A stretch of DNA of 64,000 nucleotides from contig CALAJQ010000004.1 of assembly GCA_937922785.1 (NCBI GenBank), forward strand, positions 149,023-213,022. The letters are read 5' to 3'. A program made the translations under genes and the position numbers. The notes beneath the pieces are model-generated. The model was not told where the DNA came from and ran no database searches. It saw nothing but the letters and a program-made list of their open reading frames with translations. The DNA is from an uncultured Acidimicrobiales bacterium (GTDB taxonomy: Bacteria > Actinomycetota > Acidimicrobiia > Acidimicrobiales > SZUA-35). This document shows, piece after piece, positions 1 to 7,984 of this stretch. Positions within the stretch are counted from its first letter, which is position 1; each line of letters opens with the position of its first letter.

Positions 1-1313
1 GAAGTGATCACCAGTACCGGCACATCAAGTTCGGTCAACGACTCTGCTAGATCGAGCACCCATGGGGCTCCCCCGACCATGGCCACCCCAGTCGCCTCGG
101 CCCTTGCCACCTTCGACAGGCGAGCCATTGTTCCTGCGGTGACGCTGTAGATCACGACCGAACCAATGATGATTGTGAATACAACCGGAACCAGCTCGGG
201 GACCTCGAAACCTTCATGGTCAAGCTCAAGAGCAAATAGCGATGCCACCGCGGCCGCAACGATGCCACGTGGCGCCATCGACGCAATAAACATCCGGTCC
301 TGTCGCGGAACTGACGTGCCGATTGTCGATACCCAGACTGCCAACGGCCGAGCAACCAGAACTAACAGCGCCAGCAACGCCAAGGACCTCGGCAGGTACT
401 CAACCATTGCGTCCAGGTCGACCCTTGCGCCAAGCAAGATGAACAAAGCACCCAGGACCAAAACGCCGAGATCTTCCTGAAAGCTGACAATGTGACCGAT
501 CGGCGACCTCGACTGATTGGCCATCGCAACGCCCATCACAGTGGTGGCCATCAGGCCGCCTTCTGATTGCACGGTGTCGGCTAGGACGAATGCGGTGACT
601 ACAGCCATCAACACCACAGCGTTATGGAGACGGTCTGGGACCCAGTGACGCTTAAGCGCTTCAGTCAGAACAAGCTGGACGCCGTAGCCGATGAGGCCGC
701 CAACCCCCAAAGTCAGCACGATTCGGGTGAAGATAGATACTGGATCGTTTGAGCCCAGCACAGCTTCCAACACAATCACTGCCAAAAGTGCGCCAACCGG
801 GTCAATCAGAATGCCTTCCCACTTGAGCATTGCTGCCGAAGTTGGGCGGACGTTCACAAGACGAAGCAAAGGCAACACCACTGTCGGACCAGAAACTACA
901 AGAATCGATGCGATCAAGAAGGCGTGGCTCGTCTCGATGTCAAAAAGCAGAGAGATGGCAACCGAGCCGAAGAGCCACGTAAATAGGGCTCCAATTAGAA
1001 CCAACCGGGCCAAAGCCGGACCGACTTCAGCGATTTCATTGCGACGTAGGGCCAGCCCACCTTCAAAAAGCAAGATCCCAACGCCCAGTGAAACCGCAGG
1101 AAAAAGCAGATCCCCAAGCAGTAGGTCCGGTTCGACCCAGCCGGTAACTGGTCCGGCAACCATGCCTGCCAGAAGCAGCAGGAGGATCGAAGGGATCTTT
1201 ACTTTTGCACCCAACCACTGGCTGCCAATGCCCAAAAACGACACGAGCGCCAGGGCCACTAAGGGATCTGCCAAGGTAATTGGACCTCCAGAGCCCTGTT
1301 GTTGAAAGCTCAC
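1..1313 (-). CDS. Na+/H+ (cation:proton) antiporter, CPA1/NhaP type, partial
   Basis: The minus-strand frame is open from a GTG at 1313 to the left edge, so the 3' end lies outside the window. The translation is a chain of hydrophobic segments typical of NhaP-type exchangers, with about 12 membrane spans, motifs such as LLFEGGLALR and SMAPRGIVAAAVASLFA, and charged residues inside the membrane core. After the last span it continues into GVAMVGGAPWVLDLAESL, which resembles the start of a TrkA-N/RCK-like cytosolic regulatory domain. The expected role is exchange of Na+ or K+ for H+ across the cytoplasmic membrane. The start is the first usable codon and is uncertain. The next gene is divergent and begins 36 bases away. 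Family assignment is firm; ion specificity is not visible. Confidence 0.85.
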   Translation of the reverse strand, partial: MSFQQQGSGGPITLADPLVALALVSFLGIGSQWLGAKVKIPSILLLLLAGMVAGPVTGWVEPDLLLGDLLFPAVSLGVGILLFEGGLALRRNEIAEVGPALARLVLIGALFTWLFGSVAISLLFDIETSHAFLIASILVVSGPTVVLPLLRLVNVRPTSAAMLKWEGILIDPVGALLAVIVLEAVLGSNDPVSIFTRIVLTLGVGGLIGYGVQLVLTEALKRHWVPDRLHNAVVLMAVVTAFVLADTVQSEGGLMATTVMGVAMANQSRSPIGHIVSFQEDLGVLVLGALFILLGARVDLDAMVEYLPRSLALLALLVLVARPLAVWVSTIGTSVPRQDRMFIASMAPRGIVAAAVASLFALELDHEGFEVPELVPVVFTIIIGSVVIYSVTAGTMARLSKVARAEATGVAMVGGAPWVLDLAESLTELDVPVLVIT

Positions 1314-1348
1314 AATAACGGTGGGGCAACACCATGTAGCGTCAAAGA

Positions 1349-2383
1349 GTGACCAAATTTGACGCAGAAGCAAAAGAACGTGAATTGGTGGCGCAAGCGA
1401 CGTCTTGGGATACCTCAGCCCCCGTAGATGCTGAGGCGGGCGATATTCCAATTGTTGACGTGTCTGACTACTTCCAATCGGGATCGCCTGAGGCCTTGAC
1501 TGCCGCAGCTGACTTGCTCCGTTTTGCATCAGAAAACGTTGGGTTCTACTACCTGACGGGCCACCAGATCCCAGAAGAGCTTGTTGCCCGAACCTACGCC
1601 GAAACGATGCGGTTCCATCAACACGACGAAGGTGAAAAGCGGTCGATCTTACTGAACGGCCCCCAAGGCGGTTTGGCCGGATCTGGTTATCTTCCGTTTG
1701 GAAACCGCATGTTGCCTCGACGCGAGACCGGTAACGCGAACGAGGCGTTCATCATCAAGGGGGACGAATCGATCTCACTTGATGACAATCAATGGCTTTC
1801 TGAGACTCAGCTTCCAGGTTTCCGCTCATCAGTTGAGGCCTACCTAAACGCGGTCCACGAACTGGCATTGCGCCTACTGCCGATATACGCAGTTGCGTTG
1901 GAGCTAAGGCCCGACTTCTTTGCCGAGGCCTTTACTCACCCGTTCTGGCGCCTACGTCTAACTCACTACCCGCCAGCTCAGTACCAAACAGCTCAGCAAC
2001 GATCTGGGGGAAGTGAGCAGTCGTTCGGAATTGCCCCTCACGTAGACACCACATTTTTCACTCTGCTTAGCCAGAACGCTCCGGGCCTCAGCATTTACAG
2101 CACAGCAAAAGATGCTTGGATCAATGCGCCCGTGGTTCCAAACTCGTTTGTGGTCAATTCGGGCGAGCTGCTTAAGCAATGGTCAAACGATAGGTTCTTA
2201 AGCACAAGACACTTCGCCAACAATCGCAGCTCGACCCAGTCGCGTTGTTCGATTCCTTTGTTCTTTAACGCCAACGCCGACTACCCAATGGAATGTCTTC
2301 CGAGTTGTACAGACATCACCAACCCACCCAAATACCCGACAATCTCTTACCTAGAGAGTCAGGCCGGAGTCCAGGGTGAGTAA
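1349..2383 (+). CDS. Fe(II)/2-oxoglutarate-dependent dioxygenase, isopenicillin-N-synthase-like
   Basis: A 344-residue protein starting at GTG. It has an N-terminal DIOX_N-like region (IPIVDVSDYF and GFYYLTGH near residues 33-72) and a C-terminal double-stranded beta-helix. The iron triad is visible as H231-x-D233 in APHVDTTFF and the distal H288 in STRHFANN. The 2-oxoglutarate/substrate RxS motif is R299-C-S301. Proteins of this family hydroxylate, desaturate or cyclise small substrates in the cytosol. The 3' end overlaps the next gene, an FAD amine oxidase, by 8 bp, so the two are probably translated together and may act on one substrate. The substrate cannot be read from sequence. Confidence 0.85.
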   Translation: MTKFDAEAKERELVAQATSWDTSAPVDAEAGDIPIVDVSDYFQSGSPEALTAAADLLRFASENVGFYYLTGHQIPEELVARTYAETMRFHQHDEGEKRSILLNGPQGGLAGSGYLPFGNRMLPRRETGNANEAFIIKGDESISLDDNQWLSETQLPGFRSSVEAYLNAVHELALRLLPIYAVALELRPDFFAEAFTHPFWRLRLTHYPPAQYQTAQQRSGGSEQSFGIAPHVDTTFFTLLSQNAPGLSIYSTAKDAWINAPVVPNSFVVNSGELLKQWSNDRFLSTRHFANNRSSTQSRCSIPLFFNANADYPMECLPSCTDITNPPKYPTISYLESQAGVQGE

Positions 2384-3626
2384 TTCCAGGGCGAACAATT
2401 CACGAGCGGACGAGTTTGACCTAGTTGTTGTTGGACTCGGAGCCATGGGAAGCGCTGCGCTATACCACGCAGCCGCCCGCGGCTTAAGGGTGCTTGGCAT
2501 CGACAAGTTCAACCCTCCCCACCAAATGGGATCGAGTCATGCCGAGACTCGGATTACCCGTCTGGCCATTGGCGAAGGGCCGCAATACCTCCCGTTTGTT
2601 GCGCGCTCACATGAGATCTGGCGCAAGCTTGAGGCACAAAGCGGACGTGACCTTTTCTACCAAACCGGTGGCTACACAATTGCGCCCCAAGGGGCCAAGA
2701 CCAGCGAACGTTGGGGCGACTTCGTGAACGTCACAGCCCAAATTGCTGCCGAAAACGACATTGCATACGAGGTGCTAACACCGACCGAGTTTGCCCAGCG
2801 TCAGCCCAGCTTCGTTGTAGGACCCGAGTTTCGGGTTGGCTTCGAACCAAGCGCTGGCGTGGTTCTAATCGAACAAGCGATCGCAGTTCAGCTAGATCTG
2901 GCACGAGCCAACGGCGCAGTCACCAACACAAATCAACCAGTCAGCGCTATCGAGCCGGACGCATCGGGCGTGACGATCAAGACAGACTCCGGCTCATTCC
3001 GTTCGGCCAAGGCAATTATTACGACGGGGCCATGGCTGGGCGACCTGGTACCGGCGGCAAAACGACATGTCGAGGTTTATCGCCAAACAGTCGTTTGGTT
3101 TGATGTTGATGACCCCGAACCGTTCAGTACCGACAACTTCTCCTATGTGATGTGGCCTGGCCACACGATCGAGGACTACCTAGCCGTTTGGCCCACGCCC
3201 CCAGGGAGCGTTGGGCTGAAAGCAATGCGGGAAAGGTTCGACCAGCCCTGCCATCCAGACACGGTTGACCGCACCGTCAGCGATGCCGAAATCGCACAGT
3301 TGTACGAGAACTACATCGAAGGCCGAGTTCTAGGCGTCAACCCAAAGGCGTTGCGATCGGCTGTGTGCTTGTACTCAGAAACTAAAGACGAACATTTCCT
3401 TATCGACTATCACCCAGACAGTTCGAACGTGATGTTTGCCTCTGCTTGCAGCGGTCATGGATTCAAGCACTCGACCGCACTAAGCGAAGCGATGGTCGCC
3501 CAGCTCATGAGCGGCCAAGTTGAACCGTCTTTAGCCACTAGTTCTGGCGCCACCGCACTAAGTCTTGAACCGTTTTCGCTTCAGAGAGTTAGCGAAGACA
3601 ACCCACCTGGAGACGTTCAGAAGTGA
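2376..3626 (+). CDS. Monomeric sarcosine oxidase / N-methyl-amino-acid oxidase family flavoprotein
   Basis: A 416-residue DAO-family oxidase. The Rossmann FAD motif VVVGLGAMGSAALYHAA is near residues 17-33, followed by GIDKFNPPHQMGSSHAETR, typical of monomeric sarcosine oxidase and N-methyltryptophan oxidase (SoxA/SolA). Cys331 in SAVCLYSETKDEHFLID aligns with the cysteine that covalently binds FAD in that family. The expected reaction is oxidative N-demethylation of a secondary amine, giving H2O2 and formaldehyde. It starts at GTG inside the end of the dioxygenase gene and ends in a GTGA overlap with the following hydrate-repair gene. The substrate is unknown; sarcosine is only the family default. 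Confidence 0.85.
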   Translation: MSNSRANNSRADEFDLVVVGLGAMGSAALYHAAARGLRVLGIDKFNPPHQMGSSHAETRITRLAIGEGPQYLPFVARSHEIWRKLEAQSGRDLFYQTGGYTIAPQGAKTSERWGDFVNVTAQIAAENDIAYEVLTPTEFAQRQPSFVVGPEFRVGFEPSAGVVLIEQAIAVQLDLARANGAVTNTNQPVSAIEPDASGVTIKTDSGSFRSAKAIITTGPWLGDLVPAAKRHVEVYRQTVVWFDVDDPEPFSTDNFSYVMWPGHTIEDYLAVWPTPPGSVGLKAMRERFDQPCHPDTVDRTVSDAEIAQLYENYIEGRVLGVNPKALRSAVCLYSETKDEHFLIDYHPDSSNVMFASACSGHGFKHSTALSEAMVAQLMSGQVEPSLATSSGATALSLEPFSLQRVSEDNPPGDVQK

Positions 3627-4966
3627 TTCCGGTGCTCCGACCGGCCGATGTGAGGGCCATTGATGAACGTGCACTGGCAAACGAAACGCTGGCGGAAATT
3701 CTTGCTCGAGTCGGACAAGTTGTAGCCGATGTGGCGTTGGCGATGTTGGCAGATCCGGCGCAAGCAAGGGTCCTAGCGATTGTTGGACCAGGCCTGAACG
3801 GGGCCGACGCGACTGCGGCATGTCAGGTTCTGTTACCACTAGTTGCCCAAGTAACGACTGTAGATGCCCTCGCACTTCCACCTGTGTTACCCGAGGCCGA
3901 CCTAGTCATCGATGGGGCCTTTGGAATTGGCCTAAGCAGACAATGGCACGCGCCTGCCATAGCCAACACGCCCGTGCTTGCCATCGACGTTCCGTCTGGC
4001 ATCGATGGCCTGAGCGGGCAAGCCTTGGGAGCACCAATGCTCGCAACACAAACTGTGACGCTGGGCGGATACAAGGCCGGTCTACTTTTTGGAGACGGGC
4101 CCGACTACTGCGGCGAAGTCCTAGTTGGCGACATAGGGCTAGGCGGCAACGACGTACGTTCACGCCTCGTCGAGGCATCCGACGTGACTAGCTGGTTACC
4201 CCGACGCCCACGTACTGCTCACAAATGGAATCATTCGACGCTGGTCGTTGCTGGCTCTCCCGATATGGTCGGCGCCGCTCGACTCTGCTCGGGTGCAGCG
4301 TTGCGGGCCGGCTCGGGTTACGTTCATCTGCTCACGCTTGCCCCTTTCGACCCTGGGGTAGCCAGTGAAGTCGTGCGATCAGCTGCCGCCGACGCCGGCC
4401 CGGACCTGTCGCGATTTGCCGCCGCAGTCGTCGGGCCAGGACTAGGCCGCTCGCCTACAGCTGCGGACCTTGCGAGCTCGACTCTTAACGATTTTGATGG
4501 CCCTGTTGTGGTTGACGGCGATGCACTCAACGTACTGGCGACGACCCCAGGGCTGGCAACCAATCGAGAGGCGGCAACCGTCTTGACCCCTCACGATGGC
4601 GAGTTCGAACGATTGACAGGCAGGCCGCCTGGCCCAGATCGTATCGAGGCAGCCAAGTCGCTTGCAGTACTGATGAACTCGACCGTCCTCCTAAAGGGCC
4701 CTTCAACGGTGATTGCCATACCCGAAGGTGACGTCCGAATAGTCAACAACGGTGATCAACGGCTTGGGACTGCAGGCACCGGCGACGTCCTCGCCGGAAT
4801 CATTGGCGCGTTCCTGGCCCAAGGCGCTTCACATTTCGATGCAGCAAGCGCTGGCGCATACCTTCACGCCGCAGCCGGGAATCGGGGGCCACGATTCGGG
4901 CTGATCGCTTCGGACTTGATTCCGCAGATTCCCCTGGCTTATCAGGAGTTGCTGTCCGTCTCCTGA
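3623..4966 (+). CDS. nnr: Bifunctional NAD(P)H-hydrate epimerase / ADP-dependent hydrate dehydratase
   Basis: A 447-residue fusion of YjeF_N (about residues 1-185) and a ribokinase-fold carbohydrate kinase-like domain (about 200-445). The dehydratase half has the family signature LGTAGTGDVLAG near residue 380 and the upstream VVVDGDALNVLA. Together the two activities repair damaged NAD(P)H hydrates. The epimerase glycine loop, normally close to GPGNNGGDG, reads GPGLNGADA, and the N-terminal arm is short, so epimerase activity may be weak. DGAFGIGLSR retains the aspartate expected in the second motif. GTG start, overlapping the previous stop by 4 bp, so it is the last gene of the three-gene set. 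Confidence 0.88.
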   Translation: MIPVLRPADVRAIDERALANETLAEILARVGQVVADVALAMLADPAQARVLAIVGPGLNGADATAACQVLLPLVAQVTTVDALALPPVLPEADLVIDGAFGIGLSRQWHAPAIANTPVLAIDVPSGIDGLSGQALGAPMLATQTVTLGGYKAGLLFGDGPDYCGEVLVGDIGLGGNDVRSRLVEASDVTSWLPRRPRTAHKWNHSTLVVAGSPDMVGAARLCSGAALRAGSGYVHLLTLAPFDPGVASEVVRSAAADAGPDLSRFAAAVVGPGLGRSPTAADLASSTLNDFDGPVVVDGDALNVLATTPGLATNREAATVLTPHDGEFERLTGRPPGPDRIEAAKSLAVLMNSTVLLKGPSTVIAIPEGDVRIVNNGDQRLGTAGTGDVLAGIIGAFLAQGASHFDAASAGAYLHAAAGNRGPRFGLIASDLIPQIPLAYQELLSVS

Positions 4967-4986
4967 AATCAATCGGCGCTTTCCAA

Positions 4987-5463
4987 TCAGTCGAACGCCG
5001 AGTAGGCAGTTCCAAGATCTGCGATCGTCTTGGCCACGGGCGAACTCAGAGCTAGTTGGCTGTCTGCCCTTCCAACTTCGGGCATGGCCACAATGAGCTG
5101 CAATAGCTCGTGCAGGTGATCATTCGATCTTGCGGCAATTCTGCACAGCAAGTCTCCCTCTCCGGTAACGACGTGAACCTCGAGGATTTCTGCGATTGCT
5201 CGCAGGTTTGACACCACACGGTCATGGGAACCCTGAACGATAGACAGCGTGGTGAAGGCTGTTACACCAAAGCCTGCCCGCGCTGGAGCGAGGTCGGGCC
5301 CGTAGCCAGTGATCACACCTTCGGATTCGAGACGACTTAAGCGAAGCTGCACTGTGGAGCGGGCCATCGAGGTTTGTTTCGCCAGCTCAGTGACGCTTGA
5401 GCGCCCATTCGAACGGAGAGCCGAAATGAGCCTCCAGTCACTTTGATCGGGCTGATACTTCAC
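4987..5463 (-). CDS. Lrp/AsnC family transcriptional regulator
   Basis: A 158-residue protein from a GTG at 5463. An N-terminal winged helix-turn-helix (residues about 8-55, SVTELAKQTSMARSTVQLRL) is followed by a RAM/Lrp effector domain (about 65-140). It is divergent from an HPPD-like dioxygenase gene whose start lies about 100 bases away, the usual arrangement for an Lrp regulator of an aromatic amino acid pathway. The shared promoter region (5464-5564) is A/T rich compared with its surroundings. The effector is likely an amino acid or keto acid, by inference only. Confidence 0.87.
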   Translation of the reverse strand: MKYQPDQSDWRLISALRSNGRSSVTELAKQTSMARSTVQLRLSRLESEGVITGYGPDLAPARAGFGVTAFTTLSIVQGSHDRVVSNLRAIAEILEVHVVTGEGDLLCRIAARSNDHLHELLQLIVAMPEVGRADSQLALSSPVAKTIADLGTAYSAFD

Positions 5464-5564
5464 GTCTGACCTCGAATCATTCAGTTTGGCAATACATTTG
5501 CGCCATTGGGATCATATTGGCATGCTCTATTGAATATTTGTCACAAACTGGACAGCCTTTAGAC

Positions 5565-6194
5565 ATGAGCCATCTAAAACGCGTTGATCACATTACCTAC
5601 GCCTGCAAGCAGGGTTCCATCGAGCAATGGGCTTGGTTTCATATTGAGGTCGAAGGCGGGACGCTGATCAACCGGATTGATGACGTTCGCCCCAATGACC
5701 CCGATGACTCCATGAAGATCTGGTGCATCGACTACGGCGAGTTCGGGGTTGCGTTGATCGAAGGAATCGACCGAGCCAAGCAGTCACAGGTCTCAGCTTT
5801 TGTAAATCGTCATGGCGATCATGCAGTTCAGCATGTTGCCTATGACACCTATGACCTCGAGGCGTTTCAGAAGCGCATGAAAGAGATGGGTGGCACGCCG
5901 CGCGGCGAGACACTCGTGCGCAATGACGGTTTTGGCATTCTAAAGCAGATGTTTGCTCGGGGTTATGAGGAGGGCTCGGCCGCTGAAACCAGCTTTCCCG
6001 AATACGTACAGCGACCGAACGCGGAAAAAGGCGAAGACGTAAGCATCACGTTTGCCGAAGAAACCGGGGTTGGCTTCTACGATCAGGTCGCTGACGCAGT
6101 GGAAGACGGAGACACTGCCCCATTTTTTGATTTCTCTAAGATGCCCGCCGACTGGACAGTTCCTGAAGCGACACCAATTTCTGGCACTCGTTAG
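5565..6194 (+). CDS. Single-domain HPPD-like dioxygenase (VOC superfamily)
   Basis: 209 residues from the ATG at 5565; an upstream in-frame TTG at 5517 would add 16 residues but looks weaker. The protein aligns in pattern with only the C-terminal catalytic barrel of 4-hydroxyphenylpyruvate dioxygenase. The metal ligands expected there are all present: H9 in VDHITY, H90 in AVQHVAY and E146 in FPEYVQR. KQSQVSAF also matches the family. Usual HPPD is about 350-400 residues with two VOC domains, so this is a half-size form. It may be a ring- or keto-acid-oxidising Fe(II) dioxygenase. It is divergent from the Lrp gene and followed by a lipoprotein gene. Confidence 0.72.
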   Translation: MSHLKRVDHITYACKQGSIEQWAWFHIEVEGGTLINRIDDVRPNDPDDSMKIWCIDYGEFGVALIEGIDRAKQSQVSAFVNRHGDHAVQHVAYDTYDLEAFQKRMKEMGGTPRGETLVRNDGFGILKQMFARGYEEGSAAETSFPEYVQRPNAEKGEDVSITFAEETGVGFYDQVADAVEDGDTAPFFDFSKMPADWTVPEATPISGTR

Positions 6195-6228
6195 GGAACC
6201 AAACTGTTTCGGCGTTCGTACAAATCAC

Positions 6229-6720
6229 ATGTTGAAGAAATTCGCCGTCGCCGCCGCCTCACTACTGTTCCTCGCCGCCTGTGGTTCGGAGTCCGAGCCA
6301 ATTGCGGCCGGCCAGGATCCTGAAGAAACTACAACCACTACTGAAGAGATCCTGGGCGCTGGGCCCTACCCAATCGCGACCCTCGAATTCACCGTGACCC
6401 ATCCAGATGCTGACACCGTGACTTACACGATCAGTTGTCTCGGTGACACAGCAACAGTTATTGGTATCGATTCGATCAACGATCAAAACGCCTGCGCCCA
6501 GTTAGCAAAGCCCGAAGTCAAGCAACGAATCGTCGGAGGCGAGCCTGCTGACATGGTCTGCACAGAACAGTACGGCGGACCCGACGAAGCCGTGATCACC
6601 GGCACCTTCGATGGCGAAGTGGTCAGCACCACAATCACCCGCAACAACGGCTGCGGAATCAATGACTGGGACAACCTACTGAAGGGCGTTCTTCCCCAAG
6701 CCCTGGGCGTCACCGAATAG
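6229..6720 (+). CDS. Lipoprotein with subtilisin-inhibitor (SSI)-like domain
   Basis: 163 residues from the ATG at 6229. The N-terminus is a signal peptide ending in the lipobox LAAC (Cys about residue 18), followed by a Thr/Glu-rich linker and a domain with four cysteines. The spacing around NDQNACAQL, VCTEQYGGPDEAVITGT and NNGC matches the SSI (Streptomyces subtilisin inhibitor) family as seen in actinobacterial secreted proteins. It is probably anchored outside the membrane and may bind serine proteases; the reactive-site loop cannot be assigned confidently. It lies 34 bases after the HPPD-like gene and is convergent with the AbiEi/DUF559 gene. Confidence 0.7.
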   Translation: MLKKFAVAAASLLFLAACGSESEPIAAGQDPEETTTTTEEILGAGPYPIATLEFTVTHPDADTVTYTISCLGDTATVIGIDSINDQNACAQLAKPEVKQRIVGGEPADMVCTEQYGGPDEAVITGTFDGEVVSTTITRNNGCGINDWDNLLKGVLPQALGVTE

Positions 6721-6754
6721 CTGTCATCCACTACCCGGGTTCAAATACCCCGGT

Positions 6755-6798
6755 TCTGTCGGCGTACCCAGCCCGTTCCGGCTCCTGACACCGACAGA
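6755..6798. repeat. 44-bp palindromic repeat, copy 1
   Basis: Imperfect inverted repeat. The ends TCTGTCGGCGT and ACACCGACAGA pair over 11 positions with one mismatch or wobble. Four unpaired bases follow on each side, then an AGCC/GGCT stem around a six-base loop. It lies between two convergent genes and could form a hairpin in either transcript. Confidence 0.85.
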
Positions 6799-6837
6799 AT
6801 CGCCAATCGCCAGGGTTCGACGACCGAGCACCACCCA

Positions 6838-7824
6838 CTACCCCGGTTCTGTCGGCGTACCCAGCCTGTTCGGGCTCCTGACACCGACAGAATCGCCAAG
6901 CGCCAGGGTTCGACGACTGAGCACGACCTCCTTAATCTCGGCAAGTACGGTGTCTCGCCGACTTACGAACTCTTGGTACCCAACCCGGAGCACGACGTAA
7001 CCATGGGCGGCGGCAGTTCGGTCTCTCTGACGATCGTTGTCGTGCGCTTGGGTCACTTGTCGAAACCGGCGACCGTCAGCTTCGATAATGGTCCGACCGA
7101 CGGGGTCAGCCATGTCGACGATTCCCCTGATTCCGTCGTACCAGGGCGGCCTAAACTGCCGCGTAATTCCGGTCAGTCCAACCGCAGCCAGACCGCGGGC
7201 GAGCTGCATCTCGAGGACTGATTGCCCGATCGGCTCGTCATCCAACATGAACGCAAGAATCTCGGCCATGCGGCCGACGCCTGCCACGCCTCGCCGCCTT
7301 CGACTCCGTATGCACGCCACCAACTCGCCGGAATCGGGTGTCGCGCGAGTGAGCTGGGTCTCCAGAATGTGACGCAAACGGGCGGGTTTAACCCGCCATG
7401 AGATATCGCACAGCGTTCGAGCAGGCGTTGTCGCCCTCATGCCTCTGACCAGCGAAACATCAACCGCCGGCAGGCTCCTCGTTTCCCGAAATTGGATGCC
7501 GGGCGCCTTTAGGCTCGAACCTTGACGAACCACTATCTCGGGTCGAGCCGGAGCGGTGACATCGAATCCCAGGCGTGAAGCAGCGGAGAAGCGACAGAGA
7601 GCACCCTCGGGATATGCCTGCAAGGCCGCAAACACGGCTGAGTCTGCGGTTTCCAAGGCAGACACGATGTAGATGCCTTTGAAAGGTGATACGAGATCAC
7701 CTCGAGCTACTCGCCTCCTTATCGAAGTTCCAGAAACACCTGCCTGAGCGAGTGCTTGGGCCGTGACGGCCCCGCCAGTCGCCTTCGCAGCCTTGATCAC
7801 TTTGTAGTCAATGTCCTTTGCCAT
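6838..7824 (-). CDS. AbiEi-type winged-helix / DUF559 (PD-(D/E)XK-like) protein
   Basis: About 328 residues from the ATG at 7824 (a GTG at 7827 is adjacent). The N-terminal 60 residues resemble the AbiEi antitoxin-type winged helix (VTAQALAQAGVSGTSIRRRV followed by GIYIV). The C-terminal part carries the DUF559 pattern IIEADGRRFR, then HDNDRQRDRTAAAHGYVVLRV, which belongs to the Vsr-like nuclease fold. Such proteins are common in actinobacteria and often lack a partner toxin; no AbiEii-like nucleotidyltransferase is next to it here. It is flanked on both sides by copies of a 44-bp palindrome and its C-terminal tail is encoded by one of them. DNA binding or cleavage is inference. Confidence 0.75.
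   Translation of the reverse strand: MAKDIDYKVIKAAKATGGAVTAQALAQAGVSGTSIRRRVARGDLVSPFKGIYIVSALETADSAVFAALQAYPEGALCRFSAASRLGFDVTAPARPEIVVRQGSSLKAPGIQFRETRSLPAVDVSLVRGMRATTPARTLCDISWRVKPARLRHILETQLTRATPDSGELVACIRSRRRRGVAGVGRMAEILAFMLDDEPIGQSVLEMQLARGLAAVGLTGITRQFRPPWYDGIRGIVDMADPVGRTIIEADGRRFRQVTQAHDNDRQRDRTAAAHGYVVLRVGYQEFVSRRDTVLAEIKEVVLSRRTLALGDSVGVRSPNRLGTPTEPG
6848..6891. repeat. 44-bp palindromic repeat, copy 2
   Basis: Same element in the same orientation 93 bases after copy 1, with two substitutions near the loop. It is inside the 3' coding end of the AbiEi/DUF559 gene, so the last 20 or so residues of that protein are repeat-derived. Confidence 0.85.
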
Positions 7825-7870
7825 CACTCAATCATGACCACGCCCTGTGACAGTCGACCACAATCCCGCT

Positions 7871-7914
7871 TTTGTCGGCGTACCCAGCCTGTTCCGGCTC
7901 CTGACACCGACAGA
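7871..7914. repeat. 44-bp palindromic repeat, copy 3
   Basis: Third copy, same orientation as copies 1 and 2, with one change in the left terminal arm (TTTGTCGG instead of TCTGTCGG). It sits between the divergent starts of the AbiEi/DUF559 gene (7824) and the MarR gene (7985). The nuclease-like gene is therefore bracketed by direct copies about 1 kb apart. Confidence 0.85.
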
Positions 7915-7960
7915 ATCGAAGAAGGGGCGAGACCAGGATCCGGGTGGCGCTGTAGCGTCA

Positions 7961-7971
7961 CATACTGTATG
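7961..7971. promoter_or_regulatory. Palindrome upstream of marR, candidate operator
   Basis: CATACTGTATG is a perfect 11-base palindrome around a central T, ending 13 bases before the MarR start at 7985. MarR proteins commonly autoregulate by binding short palindromes at this position. Binding here is inference. Confidence 0.45.
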
Positions 7972-7984
7972 GTCGAATACAATC

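Larger units (their letters stand above)
6746..6925. repeat. Two-copy tandem repeat, period 93 bp
   Basis: Two nearly identical units begin at 6746 and 6839, offset by 93 bases. They differ at a few positions (for example CCGTTCC versus TGTTCGG in the middle). Each unit contains one copy of the 44-bp palindromic element and a tail resembling CGCCAGGGTTCGACGAC. The second unit is read through by the C-terminal codons of the minus-strand AbiEi/DUF559 gene, whose stop lies at 6838. Confidence 0.9.

Noticed and set aside
152..1335. Several short plus-strand and antisense frames
   Set aside because: They are shadows of the antiporter gene, which reads continuously on the minus strand with membrane-like composition.
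6746..6925. CRISPR array
   Set aside because: Only two long units of 93 bases with no short spacers and no cas genes; it is a tandem duplication containing a palindrome.
6838..7824. Complete AbiE toxin-antitoxin system
   Set aside because: No nucleotidyltransferase-like AbiEii toxin gene is adjacent; the neighbours are a lipoprotein and MarR gene.
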